This document shows positions 1-7,488 of a stretch of 14,954 bases of DNA, piece after piece. Under the pieces are notes generated by a model, which saw only the letters and a list, made by a program, of their open reading frames with translations, had not been told where the DNA came from and did not search any database. Every line of letters starts with the position of its first letter. Position 1 is the stretch's first letter. Position numbers and translations under genes: made by a program. The stretch covers positions 1 through 14,954 of the forward strand of contig JADHLS010000037.1 of assembly GCA_016780605.1 (NCBI GenBank), in the 5' to 3' direction. Source of the stretch: Reyranella sp. GTDB lineage: Bacteria > Pseudomonadota > Alphaproteobacteria > Reyranellales > Reyranellaceae.

Positions 1-393
1 AAGGAGAAGGGCCACGCCAGCGAGCGCATCGCCTGGGCCTCCAAGCGCGACGGCGAGATGTTCGACTTCGACTATGTCGACTACCAGCCTGGCTGGTTCT
101 CGAGCCACGACAGCAAGGAGATGGCACGCGAGCTCGGCCGCGGCGAAGCCGAGAAGGCCTTCCCGCGCGCCAAGTTCAAATATGTTCGCGACGAGCCGGT
201 CACACTTCAGGGCTGGGACGGCTACGCGCTCGACATCGAGGACCAGCAGGGCTCGGTGGTCATGATGCGCACCTATATCGTCAAGGATCGGCTTTATCGC
301 CTGCTGGTGACCGCCAACTACTCCGAACCATCGAAAGCGGCCGCGCAACGCTTCATCGATTCGCTGAGGCTCGCCGAGACGCGTCAGTCTTAG
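1..393 (+). CDS. 3' end of an unrecognised protein gene (5' truncated by window edge)
   Basis: The frame is open from the first base and ends at TAG 391-393, giving the last 130 residues. A Met codon at 58-60 could be an internal start, but coding character continues upstream of it, so I treat the gene as partial. The fragment has mixed charged and aromatic residues (DFDYVDYQPGWFSSHD near its start). Its end, a YIVKDRLYRLLVTANY strand followed by a short helix ending FIDSLRL, is a closing pattern common in small secreted or lipoprotein-like alpha/beta proteins of Proteobacteria. No catalytic motif is visible and I do not recognise the family. A 10-bp palindrome GCCCGCGGGC (402-411) and a short GGCAA/TTGCC hairpin (413-428) follow the stop and might contribute to termination. 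Confidence 0.75.
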   Translation, partial: KEKGHASERIAWASKRDGEMFDFDYVDYQPGWFSSHDSKEMARELGRGEAEKAFPRAKFKYVRDEPVTLQGWDGYALDIEDQQGSVVMMRTYIVKDRLYRLLVTANYSEPSKAAAQRFIDSLRLAETRQS

Positions 394-513
394 TCTTGGC
401 CGCCCGCGGGCCGGCAAGAGGTGTTGCCAACCCCTGCACTTCCTCCCACAGTTCCCTCAATTCAGTCGAGGTGAGTTAGGAGGTCGCGCGCGTAGAGCAG
501 GGAGGAAACAAAC

Positions 514-2097
514 ATGAAGACGGCATGGATGATTCCGGCTGCGGTCGCGGCCGGCCTGACGGCGCTTGCAAATCCCGTCGGCGCCCAGAAGCCAGGCGGC
601 ATTCTCAAGATGCAGCACATGGACACGCCGCCCAGCGCCTCGATCCATGAGGAGGCGACCATCTCCGTCGTCGTGCCGTTCATGGGCCTCTACAACAACC
701 TCGTCGTCTTCGATCAGAACGTTCCACGCAACAGCTTCGACTCCATCGTTCCCGACCTCGCCACCAAATGGCAATGGAGCGAGGACGGCAAGGAGCTGGT
801 GTTCATCGTGCGCCAGGGCGTGAAGTGGCACGACGGCAAGCCATTCACCGCCCGGGACGTGCAGTGCACCTTCGAGATGCTGCTGAGTGGCGACAAGATC
901 CGTCGCAATCCGCGCGGTGCCTGGTACAGCAACGTCGAGAAGGTGGCGGCGACGAGCGACACCGAGGTCGCATTCTACCTCAAGGAGCGCCAGCCTGCGC
1001 TGCTGGCGCTGCTCGCCTCGGGCCATACGCCGATCTATCCCTGCCACGTCCCGTCGGCCGACATGCGGCGCAAGCCGGTCGGCACGGGGCCCTACAAGCT
1101 CGCCGAGTTCAAGATGAACGAGAGCATCAAGGTGGTGAGGAACCCCGACTACTGGAAGAAGGGCCGGCCCTATCTCGACGGCATCGAGTACACCATCATC
1201 CCCGACCGCTCGACGCGCATGCTGTCCTTCGCCAGCGGCAAGTTCGACATGACCTTCCCGACCGACCTCACGGTGCCGCTGTGGAAGAACATGAAGAAGG
1301 ACGCGCCGCATGCCACCTGCGTCATGCGCGACACCGGGGTCAGCACCAACCTGATCGTGAACCGCGACATGCCGCCGTTCGACGATCCGAGGATCCGCCG
1401 GGCGCTGGCGCTCAGCCTCGACCGCAAGGCCTTCATCGACATCCTGAGCGAGGGCGAGGCCAGCCTGGGCGGCGCCATGTTGCCGCCGCCCAGCGGCGTG
1501 TGGGGCATGCCTCCCGATATGGTGAAGACCATCGTCGGCTATGAGAACGTGCCGGCTAATCGCGAGAAGGCGCGTGAGCTGATGAAGGAGGCGGGTTACG
1601 GGCCGGACAAGCGGCTGAAAGTCAGGGTCAGCACGCGCAACATCCCGACCTTCCGTGACCCCGCGACGATCCTGATCGATCATCTCAAGCACGTCTATGT
1701 CGACGGCGAGCTCGAGGTGATCGACACCTCGGTCTACTACAACCGCGTCTTCAAGAAGGACTATTCAGTGGCGCTCAACCTGACGGGCACGGCCGTCGAC
1801 GATCCGGACGTCGGCTTCTTCGAAGGCTACGCCTGCGGCTCGTTGCGCAACTACAACGGCTACTGCAACCCCGAGATGACCAAGCTCTTCGAGGCGCAGT
1901 CGCGTGAGCTCGACCAGAAGAAGCGCCTGAAGATGGTGTGGGAGATCGACCGCAAGCTGCAGGAGGACATCGCCCGGCCGATCATCCTCCACGGCCGCGC
2001 CGCCGGCTGCTGGCAGCCCTACGTCAAGGGCGTCGTCCTGCACACCAACAGCATCTACAACGGCGCCCGCTTCGAGGACGTGTGGCTGGATAGGTAG
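514..2097 (+). CDS. ABC transporter substrate-binding protein, family 5 (peptide/nickel/opine type)
   Basis: This 527-residue protein has a Sec signal peptide: basic MKTAW, a hydrophobic core IPAAVAAGLTAL, and likely cleavage after VGA before QKPGG. The mature protein follows the SBP_bac_5 layout: a GGILKMQHMD first strand, then LATKWQWSEDGKELVFIVRQGVKWHDGKPFTARDVQCTFEML with breaks typical of the family's WSEDG..F.LR.GVKWHDG.P.TA.DV signature, then VGTGPYKL near residue 190 and NPDYWKKGRPYLDGIEY after it. Length matches the family (500-550). It would bind a peptide-like or other small organic solute in the periplasm; specificity cannot be read from sequence. A strong ribosome site, GGGAGGAAAC, precedes ATG 514. 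No permease or ATPase gene lies nearby, so it is an orphan here. Its stop codon directly abuts that of the convergent amidohydrolase gene. Confidence 0.93.
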   Translation: MKTAWMIPAAVAAGLTALANPVGAQKPGGILKMQHMDTPPSASIHEEATISVVVPFMGLYNNLVVFDQNVPRNSFDSIVPDLATKWQWSEDGKELVFIVRQGVKWHDGKPFTARDVQCTFEMLLSGDKIRRNPRGAWYSNVEKVAATSDTEVAFYLKERQPALLALLASGHTPIYPCHVPSADMRRKPVGTGPYKLAEFKMNESIKVVRNPDYWKKGRPYLDGIEYTIIPDRSTRMLSFASGKFDMTFPTDLTVPLWKNMKKDAPHATCVMRDTGVSTNLIVNRDMPPFDDPRIRRALALSLDRKAFIDILSEGEASLGGAMLPPPSGVWGMPPDMVKTIVGYENVPANREKARELMKEAGYGPDKRLKVRVSTRNIPTFRDPATILIDHLKHVYVDGELEVIDTSVYYNRVFKKDYSVALNLTGTAVDDPDVGFFEGYACGSLRNYNGYCNPEMTKLFEAQSRELDQKKRLKMVWEIDRKLQEDIARPIILHGRAAGCWQPYVKGVVLHTNSIYNGARFEDVWLDR

Positions 2098-3159
2098 CTA
2101 AGGCGCCACCAACTTGTACACGCGGGCAGCGGTGCCGCTGTACAGCGCCTTCTTCTCCGCGGCCGAGGCGCCCCTGGTGATGAGCTTGAAGGCGTTCCAC
2201 AGCTCGGTGTAGCCGCAGGATTGCTTGTCGGGCGGGAAGTTGCTCTCGAACATGCAGCGGTTGGTTCCGAACAGCTCGATGCAGGTCTCGATGTAAGGCT
2301 TCCACGCCGCCGCCAGCTCCTGCGAAGAAGGTGGTGTGTCGCGCAATTCGAAACCGAACCCGAACGAAGTCATGCCCAACCCGCCGAGCTTCACGGTGAC
2401 GTTCGGGCACGCGGCCAGATCCTGCATGTTCTTCTTCCACACCGGCAGGGTCTCGGCCTGCTTGTCGGCGTACTGCCCGATGCCGAGATGGCCGCCGACA
2501 TGGTCGCAGATGATCGACTGGTCGGGGAAAGCCCGAGCGATGTCGACGAGATCGGGCAGCTGCGGGAAGAAGTGCCACGAATCGAAGGTCAGCCCGAGCT
2601 TGCCGAGCTCGGCGAAGCCCTCGCGGAATTTGGGATCGAGCAGGCGGTGCCGCGGGATCGGCCGCGAGACATGTTGGCCGGCCGGTCCTTCGTCCCACGA
2701 CGTGCCGTAGCGCACGCCGCGGAAGCGGCCGCCTGCGACCTGGATCTCGGCCTCGAGCACGGCGCGCACGCGGCTGCCCAGCATCAGGTCGGCCCAGCCG
2801 ATGATCGCCTCGCAGACGCGCGTCTTGCCGTACTGGCCCGAAGCGCTCATGGCGGCGATGCCGTTCACGAACTCGACCTCGCCCACCGGCTTCATCTCCT
2901 CGGGCCCGCTCGCGCGGAACATCGACTGGCATTCGAGGAAGACCGTCGAGACGATGTTGTGGCCGCCGCCGGTATCGGCCAGCAGCTCGGGCAGGAGGTA
3001 GAGGCCGCGCTGGCGATGCGGGGCGTCCCACAGATGATGGTGCGGATCGATGATCGGCAGATCCGGCTCCAAGGCCTTCTCAGGCGGACGCTTGGCGAGC
3101 CAGGCGGCGAGATCGGCATTGTTGCGACGGATCAATCCACGATATTCAGCCTCGGCCAT
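2098..3159 (-). CDS. Amidohydrolase family 2 (TIM-barrel metal-dependent hydrolase)
   Basis: The 353-residue protein starts at MAEAEYRGLI behind a near-consensus Shine-Dalgarno (AGGAGGAGAC, about 6 nt upstream of ATG). The HxH metal-site motif lies at residues 37-45 (IDPHHHLWD), preceded by a hydrophobic strand. His196 (SWH), His220 (IICDHVGGH) and Asp311 (SNFPPDKQ) are the other expected metal or catalytic ligands of the Amidohydro_2 (PF04909) barrel, the fold of 2-pyrone-4,6-dicarboxylate lactonase and fuconolactonase. A lactone or amide/C-C hydrolase in a catabolic pathway is likely; substrate unknown. The reading frame continues open far upstream, antisense to the next gene, but the Shine-Dalgarno and family start fix this ATG. 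It is divergent from the reductase gene, with 54 bp between them. Confidence 0.9.
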   Translation of the reverse strand: MAEAEYRGLIRRNNADLAAWLAKRPPEKALEPDLPIIDPHHHLWDAPHRQRGLYLLPELLADTGGGHNIVSTVFLECQSMFRASGPEEMKPVGEVEFVNGIAAMSASGQYGKTRVCEAIIGWADLMLGSRVRAVLEAEIQVAGGRFRGVRYGTSWDEGPAGQHVSRPIPRHRLLDPKFREGFAELGKLGLTFDSWHFFPQLPDLVDIARAFPDQSIICDHVGGHLGIGQYADKQAETLPVWKKNMQDLAACPNVTVKLGGLGMTSFGFGFELRDTPPSSQELAAAWKPYIETCIELFGTNRCMFESNFPPDKQSCGYTELWNAFKLITRGASAAEKKALYSGTAARVYKLVAP

Positions 3160-3213
3160 GGCTTGTCTCCTCCTGTTTGGATACGAGCCTAGGCCAGGAG
3201 CGGAGGGCGGAGC

Positions 3214-4200
3214 ATGCGGATTTGCGTATACGGGGCCGGCGCCATCGGCGGCAATTTCGCGGCGCGACTGGCAGAGGCGGGCAACGACGTCTCGATCGTG
3301 GCGCGCGGCGCGCACCTCGACGCCATCCGCGCCAACGGGCTTACCTTGCTGGCCGGCGACAAGAAGATCGTGGCCAAGGTGAAGGCGTCGGATCGGCCGG
3401 CCGATCTCGGCCAGCAGGATGCGGTGCTGGTGACCTTGAAGTCCTCGGGTCATCACGCGCTCGGCGAAGGCATCGCGCCGCTGCTCGGGCCGGACACGCC
3501 GGTCGCCTTCGTGCAGAACGGCATTCCCTGGTGGTACGGCCACGGTCTGTCCAAGGATCGGCCGCCGGCGCCCGACCTGTCGCGGCTCGATCCCGGCGGC
3601 GCGCTCGCGAAGTCGGTCGGCATGCACCGCGTCGTCGGTGCGGTCGTGAGCTCGCCCAATCATGTCATCGCGCCTGGGGTGGTCGAGAACGAGGTGCCGG
3701 ATCGCAACATCCTCTGGGTCGGCGAGCCCGACGATCGGCAAAGCCCGCGCATCGAGGCTTTGCGCACCGCCTTGAAGGGCGCCGGCATCGGCTCGCCGGC
3801 GACCACCGACATCCGCTACGAGATCTGGCACAAGCTGATGGCCAACCTTACTGGGTCGACGGTCTGCCTGGTCACCGGCCAGCCCGTGCATGTGCAGAAG
3901 ACGCCGCTGGTCAATCGCCTGTCGCGCCGTGCTCATGCCGAGGCGCTGGCCGTGGCCGCGGCCCATGGCGTGAAGCTCGACGATCATCCGGACGAGCGCT
4001 ACGGCCCCAAGCGCGTCTACACCAGCCATCGGCCGTCGATCCTGCAGGACTACGATCTCGGCCGGCCGATGGAGATCGAATCGATCGTGCGCGCCCCGGT
4101 CGCCTTCGCGCGCAGCGCCGGCATCGACACGCCGACGCTCGACGCCATCGAGGCGATCTGCGTGGCCCTCGCCCACGCCAAGGGGCTTTACGCGCCTTGA
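3214..4200 (+). CDS. 2-dehydropantoate 2-reductase family protein (ketopantoate reductase-like)
   Basis: A 328-residue cytoplasmic oxidoreductase. The N-terminal Rossmann motif GAGAIGGNFAARL (residues 7-19) followed by VSIVARG (26-32) predicts NADP(H) binding. VQNGI at 100-104, the catalytic Lys in WHKLMANL (Lys207), and the C-terminal helical domain signature SILQDYDLGRPMEIESI (275-291, with the Ser and Glu that contact ketopantoate) match PanE/ApbA. Paralogues with this layout are common in Alphaproteobacteria next to catabolic genes and often do not make pantoate, so I assign no panE symbol. An insertion around residues 108-135 (GHGLSKDRPPAPDLSRLDPG) is longer than in E. coli PanE and typical of this subgroup. 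The ATG is preceded by GGAGGGCGGAGC. Confidence 0.88.
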   Translation: MRICVYGAGAIGGNFAARLAEAGNDVSIVARGAHLDAIRANGLTLLAGDKKIVAKVKASDRPADLGQQDAVLVTLKSSGHHALGEGIAPLLGPDTPVAFVQNGIPWWYGHGLSKDRPPAPDLSRLDPGGALAKSVGMHRVVGAVVSSPNHVIAPGVVENEVPDRNILWVGEPDDRQSPRIEALRTALKGAGIGSPATTDIRYEIWHKLMANLTGSTVCLVTGQPVHVQKTPLVNRLSRRAHAEALAVAAAHGVKLDDHPDERYGPKRVYTSHRPSILQDYDLGRPMEIESIVRAPVAFARSAGIDTPTLDAIEAICVALAHAKGLYAP

Positions 4201-4243
4201 GTCCGCGCTAGGATCGGGCTCTCACAACAAGCGAGGGAATGCC

Positions 4244-4663
4244 ATGAAGGGTAGGATCATGCGCGCCGCGTCTCGTCCAACCGCCAAGGCGGAAGCGGCC
4301 AACTTCGTCGGCAACGTCCTGTCGGACCCGGTCTTCGCGCCCGAGCAGCCCTCGCGGCTGCGCGCCTCGCGCGTGTCGTTCATGCCGGGCGGCCGCACCA
4401 ACTGGCACAAGCATGCCGTCGGCCAGGTGCTCTATGTGCTGTCGGGCGTCGGCCGCTATCAGCTCGAGGGCGAGCCGGTGCAGGAGATCCGGCCGGGCGA
4501 CACCGTGGTGATCCCGCCGGGTGCGCGCCATTGGCACGGCTCGGCGCCGGACACGATGATGGTCCATCTCGCCATGTCGGAGACCAACGACAAGGGCGAG
4601 GCGACGAGCTGGTTCGAGCCGGTGAGCGAGGCCGATTACACGAAGGCGCCGGCGAAGGCGTAA
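4244..4663 (+). CDS. Cupin domain protein, mandelonitrile lyase-like
   Basis: A 139-residue single-domain cupin. Motif 1 is GGRTNWHKHAVGQVLYVLSGVG (breaking the family's G..H.H....E pattern at Glu, here Gln61), and motif 2 is RPGDTVVIPPGARHWHGS (residues 83-100). His55, His57, Gln61 and His96/His98 would bind a divalent metal. Gln in place of Glu is the usual state in the cupin group that includes Mn-dependent (R)-hydroxynitrile lyases and carboxymuconolactone-decarboxylase-linked cupins, so it is not a defect. The exact reaction is unknown. It lies 43 bp downstream of the reductase gene and could be co-transcribed; GAGGGAATGCC precedes the ATG. A second Met six codons in is an alternative start. 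Confidence 0.88.
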   Translation: MKGRIMRAASRPTAKAEAANFVGNVLSDPVFAPEQPSRLRASRVSFMPGGRTNWHKHAVGQVLYVLSGVGRYQLEGEPVQEIRPGDTVVIPPGARHWHGSAPDTMMVHLAMSETNDKGEATSWFEPVSEADYTKAPAKA

Positions 4664-4664
4664 G

Positions 4665-4736
4665 TCTTGCCGGACCGCGAGCCTCCGGCTCGCTCATGAT
4701 TTATGAGCGGACCTGGAGGTCCGCGGTCCGGCGAGA
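4665..4736. repeat. Palindromic cloverleaf-forming intergenic element
   Basis: These 72 bp fill the gap between the convergent cupin and tldD stop codons. Outer arms 4665-4679 and 4722-4736 are complementary over 15 bp, with one T-G wobble. Inside lie three contiguous hairpins: AGCC-TCC-GGCT (4680-4690), CGCTCAT-GATTT-ATGAGCG (4691-4709) and GACC-TGGA-GGTC (4710-4721). Every base at the junction is paired. The whole can also fold as one long imperfect hairpin around GATTT. This is the architecture of REP-like intergenic repeats; it probably also acts as a terminator for both genes. No second copy is visible in this window. Confidence 0.8.
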
Positions 4737-6182
4737 TTAAGTCGCCGTTCCACCCACCGTCAGCGCATCGATACGCAGGGTCGGCTGGCCGACGCCGACC
4801 GGGACGCCCTGGCCGTCCTTGCCGCAGGTGCCGATGCCGGGATCGAGCGCCATGTCGTTGCCGACCATGCCGACCTTGGTCAGCGCCTCGGAGCCGGCGC
4901 CGATCAGGGTCGCGCCCTTGACCGGCGCACCGAGCTTGCCGTCCTCGATCAGGTAGCCCTCGGTCACGGTGAACACGAACTTGCCCGACACGATGTCGAC
5001 CTGGCCGCCACCGAAGTTTGCGCAGTAGAGGCCCTTCTTCACCGAGGCGATGATCTCCTTGGGATCCTTATCGCCGCCCAGCATGAAGGTGTTGGTCATG
5101 CGCGGCATCGGCGCATAGGCGTGGCTCTGGCGCCGGCCGTTGCCGGTTGGCTTCACGCCCATCAGGCGGGCGTTCTGGCGGTCCTGCATCAGGCCGACCA
5201 GGCGGCCGTTGTCGATCAGGACATTGCGCTGCGTCGGCGTGCCCTCGTCGTCGATGGTGAGCGAGCCGCGGCGGTCGCTGAGCGTGCCGTCATCGACCAC
5301 GGTGACGCCGGGCGAGGCGATCATGTCGCCCATCATCTTGCTGAAGACCGACGTCTTCTTGCGATGGAAGTCGCCTTCCAGGCCATGGCCGACCGCTTCG
5401 TGCCACAGCACGCCCGACCAGCCCGAGCCCAGCACCACCGGCATCTCGCCGGCCGGCGCCGGCACCGATTCGAGGTTCACCAGCGCCTGGCGGATCGCCT
5501 CGTCGGCCTCGCGCTTCCAGTATTCCGGCTTGAAGATGTCGCCGTAGGCCGCGCGGCGGCCCGAGCCGGTGCTGCCCGCTTCCATGCGGCTGCCGTCGGC
5601 GCAGACGACGCTGACGTTCAGCCGCACCAGCGGCCGCACGTCGGCGGCGCGCCAGCCGCCCGACTTGATGATCTCGATGACCTGCCAGGACGCCGCCATC
5701 GAGATCGAGACCTGCCGCGCCTTGGGCTCCTTACCGCGCACATAGGCGTCGATCTCCTGCAGCAGCGCCACCTTGCGGGCGAACGCCTCGCCGTCGATCG
5801 GATTGTCGTCGGCATAGAGCAGCTGGTTGGTGCCGCGCGGAGATTCATCCATCTTGCCGCGGTGGCCGCCGCGTACCGCCTTCACGGTCGAGACGGCGCG
5901 CTTCAGCGCCTGCTCGTCCAGCGCCGAGGCATGGGCGAAGCCGGTCGCTTCGCCGGCGACGCTGCGCAGGCCGAAGCCTTGGGTGGTGTCGAACGACGCG
6001 CTCTTCAGCTTGCCGTCGTCGAAGGCGAGGCTCTCGCTCTGCTCGTATTCCAGGAACAGCTCGCCGTCGTCGCAGCCGGCCAGGGCATCGTCGACCATCT
6101 TTTCGGTCTTGCGACGGTCGAGCGCGCCTTTGCCGAAAAACAGGTTGTCGGCGGCGGCGAGATGGTTGATCGATTTGCTCAT
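4737..6182 (-). CDS. tldD: TldD family metalloprotease
   Basis: The 481-residue product begins MSKSINHLAAADNLFF, and its length matches E. coli TldD. The hallmark HEAVGHGLEGD (residues 261-271) supplies the HExxxH zinc ligands and catalytic Glu262; Cys453 in GTCGKDGQ is the third zinc ligand of TldD. GSGWSGVLW before the motif, and FGGGQVDIVSGKFVF and EGYLIEDGKLGAPVKGATLIG after it, are also family signatures. With PmbA/TldE (not in this window) it degrades unfolded peptides, cleaves leader peptides such as those of microcins, and contributes to CcdA turnover. An upstream Met would add 14-17 residues, but AAAGGG lies at the right distance from ATG 6182. A 9-bp inverted repeat brackets that site. 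It is the last gene of a probable operon with dodecin and the quinone oxidoreductase. Confidence 0.95.
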   Translation of the reverse strand: MSKSINHLAAADNLFFGKGALDRRKTEKMVDDALAGCDDGELFLEYEQSESLAFDDGKLKSASFDTTQGFGLRSVAGEATGFAHASALDEQALKRAVSTVKAVRGGHRGKMDESPRGTNQLLYADDNPIDGEAFARKVALLQEIDAYVRGKEPKARQVSISMAASWQVIEIIKSGGWRAADVRPLVRLNVSVVCADGSRMEAGSTGSGRRAAYGDIFKPEYWKREADEAIRQALVNLESVPAPAGEMPVVLGSGWSGVLWHEAVGHGLEGDFHRKKTSVFSKMMGDMIASPGVTVVDDGTLSDRRGSLTIDDEGTPTQRNVLIDNGRLVGLMQDRQNARLMGVKPTGNGRRQSHAYAPMPRMTNTFMLGGDKDPKEIIASVKKGLYCANFGGGQVDIVSGKFVFTVTEGYLIEDGKLGAPVKGATLIGAGSEALTKVGMVGNDMALDPGIGTCGKDGQGVPVGVGQPTLRIDALTVGGTAT

Positions 6183-6184
6183 GA

Positions 6185-6218
6185 CGAATGCCCTTTCATC
6201 GCCAAAAATGGGCATTCG
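6185..6218. promoter_or_regulatory. Inverted repeat over the tldD ribosome-binding region
   Basis: CGAATGCCC (6185-6193) and GGGCATTCG (6210-6218) are perfect 9-bp complements separated by 16 bp, placed 3 bp upstream of the tldD start. On the transcript the arm nearer the ATG contains the GGG of the ribosome site, so a hairpin would cover it. It could instead be an operator. Function is inferred. Confidence 0.45.
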
Positions 6219-6245
6219 CCGCGGCGGGCGCAAGCGCGATGTCAG

Positions 6246-6461
6246 CTAGGCCTTCGGCTCGTAGCGCAGGCCCAGCTTCAGCGTGACCTGGTAGCTTGCC
6301 ACCTTGTTGTCACGAATGCGGCCGCGCACGTCGACCACCTCGAACCAGTCGAGATTGCGCAGCGAGCGTGACGCCGTCCCGATCGCCGATTCGATGGCAT
6401 CGGAGACCGATTTGTCCGAGCTGCCGACGACTTCCGTCTTGACATAGGTCTGGCTGGCCAT
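6246..6461 (-). CDS. Dodecin family flavin-binding protein
   Basis: A 71-residue protein matching dodecin along its whole length: VKTEVVGSS (strand and turn), SVSDAIESAIGTASRSLRNL (helix), WFEVVDVRGRI, then the closing strand SYQVTLKLGLRYEP. Trp39 is the aromatic that stacks on the isoalloxazine ring and Gln58 the residue that contacts it in characterised dodecins. The family forms hollow dodecamers that store riboflavin, FMN or related flavins in the cytoplasm and quench flavin photochemistry. GGGAGGT precedes the ATG. It starts 16 bp after the quinone oxidoreductase stop, so the two are probably co-transcribed; tldD follows after 63 bp. Confidence 0.95.
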   Translation of the reverse strand: MASQTYVKTEVVGSSDKSVSDAIESAIGTASRSLRNLDWFEVVDVRGRIRDNKVASYQVTLKLGLRYEPKA

Positions 6462-6477
6462 GGGCGTACCTCCCGCC

Positions 6478-7449
6478 TCAGACGACCAGGACGATCTTTC
6501 CGAAGTGAGCGTTGGCCTTCATGTGCGCCAGCGCCTCGGCCGCCTGGGAAAGCGGAAAAGTCCGGTCGATGGGCAGGCTGAGCTTGCCGGCTTCGATGGC
6601 TGGCCACAAGTCGGCGCGGGCCGCCTTGACGATGGCGCGCACTTCCTCTGGCCCGCGGGTGCGGAAGGTCACACCGATGTAGTCGATGCGTTTCAGCGCA
6701 TGCAGGTCGAAGTTGAACTCGCCCTTCATGCCGCCCAGCCGGCCGACATTGACGATACGGCCCAGGATGGCGGCGGCCTCCATGTTCTGGTTCATCACGC
6801 CGCCCGACACCTGATCGACGATCAGGTCGACGCCCTTGCCGTCGGTCGCCTCCTTGACCTTGTCCGGCCACTTGGGATCGCGCGTGTCGAGCGCGAGGTC
6901 GCAGCCGAATTCCTTGAGGCGCGCGCGACGGCCGTCGTTGGTCGAGGTGCCCATGACGATCGAGGCGCCCATATGCTTGGCGATCTGCATGCCCAGGAGG
7001 CCGACGCCCGAGCTGGCGCCCTGGATCAGCACCGATTCACCCTTCTTCAAGCGGCCGGCGCCGACCAGGGCGTTGTGCATGGTCTGCACCGCCACCGCCA
7101 TGCAGGCGGCCTGCTCGAAGCTCATGTTGTTGGCCGGGATCTTGTGGGCACGGCCCGCATCGGTGACGGCATACTCGGCAAAGGCGCCGGCCGCCGAGCT
7201 CATGACGCGATCGCCGGGCTTGAAGTCCTTGACCTCGGCGCCGACCGCCTCGACCTCGCCGGCGCATTCCAGGCCGACGATGGTGCCGGGGCCGCCGATC
7301 CGGCCATGCGCGTGGCCGGAGGCGACCGCGAGATCGGCGCGGTTCAGCGACGCCGCGCGCACCTTGATCAGGATCTCATGAGGCTTGTGCGCGGGCTTCG
7401 GCGCGTCCGTGTACTGGACGCCCTTCTCTGTGACGACGGCAGCCTTCAT
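6478..7449 (-). CDS. NADPH:quinone oxidoreductase / zinc-independent medium-chain dehydrogenase
   Basis: A 323-residue MDR-superfamily enzyme. The N-terminal GroES-like domain contains ILIKVRAASLNRADL (26-40), GLECAGEVEAVG (59-70) and FKPGDRVM (76-83). The Rossmann domain has LIQGASSGVGLLGMQIAK (141-158), whose AxxGVG motif binds NADPH, and a GTSTNDGRR nucleotide-specificity loop. The Cys and His zinc ligands of alcohol dehydrogenases are absent, as in Qor/zeta-crystallin. It probably reduces quinones or enones in the cytoplasm. The chosen ATG has a perfect AAGGAGG six bases upstream; a start ten codons earlier has none. That Shine-Dalgarno lies inside a 10-bp hairpin (7450-7476). Dodecin follows closely downstream. 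Confidence 0.92.
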   Translation of the reverse strand: MKAAVVTEKGVQYTDAPKPAHKPHEILIKVRAASLNRADLAVASGHAHGRIGGPGTIVGLECAGEVEAVGAEVKDFKPGDRVMSSAAGAFAEYAVTDAGRAHKIPANNMSFEQAACMAVAVQTMHNALVGAGRLKKGESVLIQGASSGVGLLGMQIAKHMGASIVMGTSTNDGRRARLKEFGCDLALDTRDPKWPDKVKEATDGKGVDLIVDQVSGGVMNQNMEAAAILGRIVNVGRLGGMKGEFNFDLHALKRIDYIGVTFRTRGPEEVRAIVKAARADLWPAIEAGKLSLPIDRTFPLSQAAEALAHMKANAHFGKIVLVV

Positions 7450-7476
7450 GGGAACCTCCTTGGATCGGAGGCTCCC
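7450..7476 (-). promoter_or_regulatory. Hairpin occluding the Shine-Dalgarno of the quinone oxidoreductase gene
   Basis: On the transcribed (minus) strand GGGAGCCTCC pairs with GGAGGTTCCC across a 7-nt loop (GATCCAA), ten pairs with one G-U. The 3' arm contains the AAGGAGG ribosome site next to the ATG. The hairpin sits in the 39-bp gap after the hydrolase stop. It could be a weak terminator or a translational gate opened by ribosomes finishing the upstream gene. Confidence 0.45.
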
Positions 7477-7488
7477 CATAGCATGGCT

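Noticed and set aside
402..428. GC-rich palindrome as a Rho-independent terminator
   Set aside because: The stems are short and no T-run follows; mentioned only as a possibility.
457..1692. Long minus-strand frame opposite the binding-protein gene
   Set aside because: Composition (Arg/His/Leu-rich, no motifs) is that of the antisense of a high-GC gene.
2098..4176. A 692-codon minus-strand open frame
   Set aside because: Only the part up to 3159 encodes the amidohydrolase. The rest is antisense to the reductase gene, Arg/Asp/His-rich, and the true start has a strong ribosome site.
5121..6371. Long plus-strand frame opposite tldD
   Set aside because: Antisense shadow; tldD motifs on the other strand are unmistakable.
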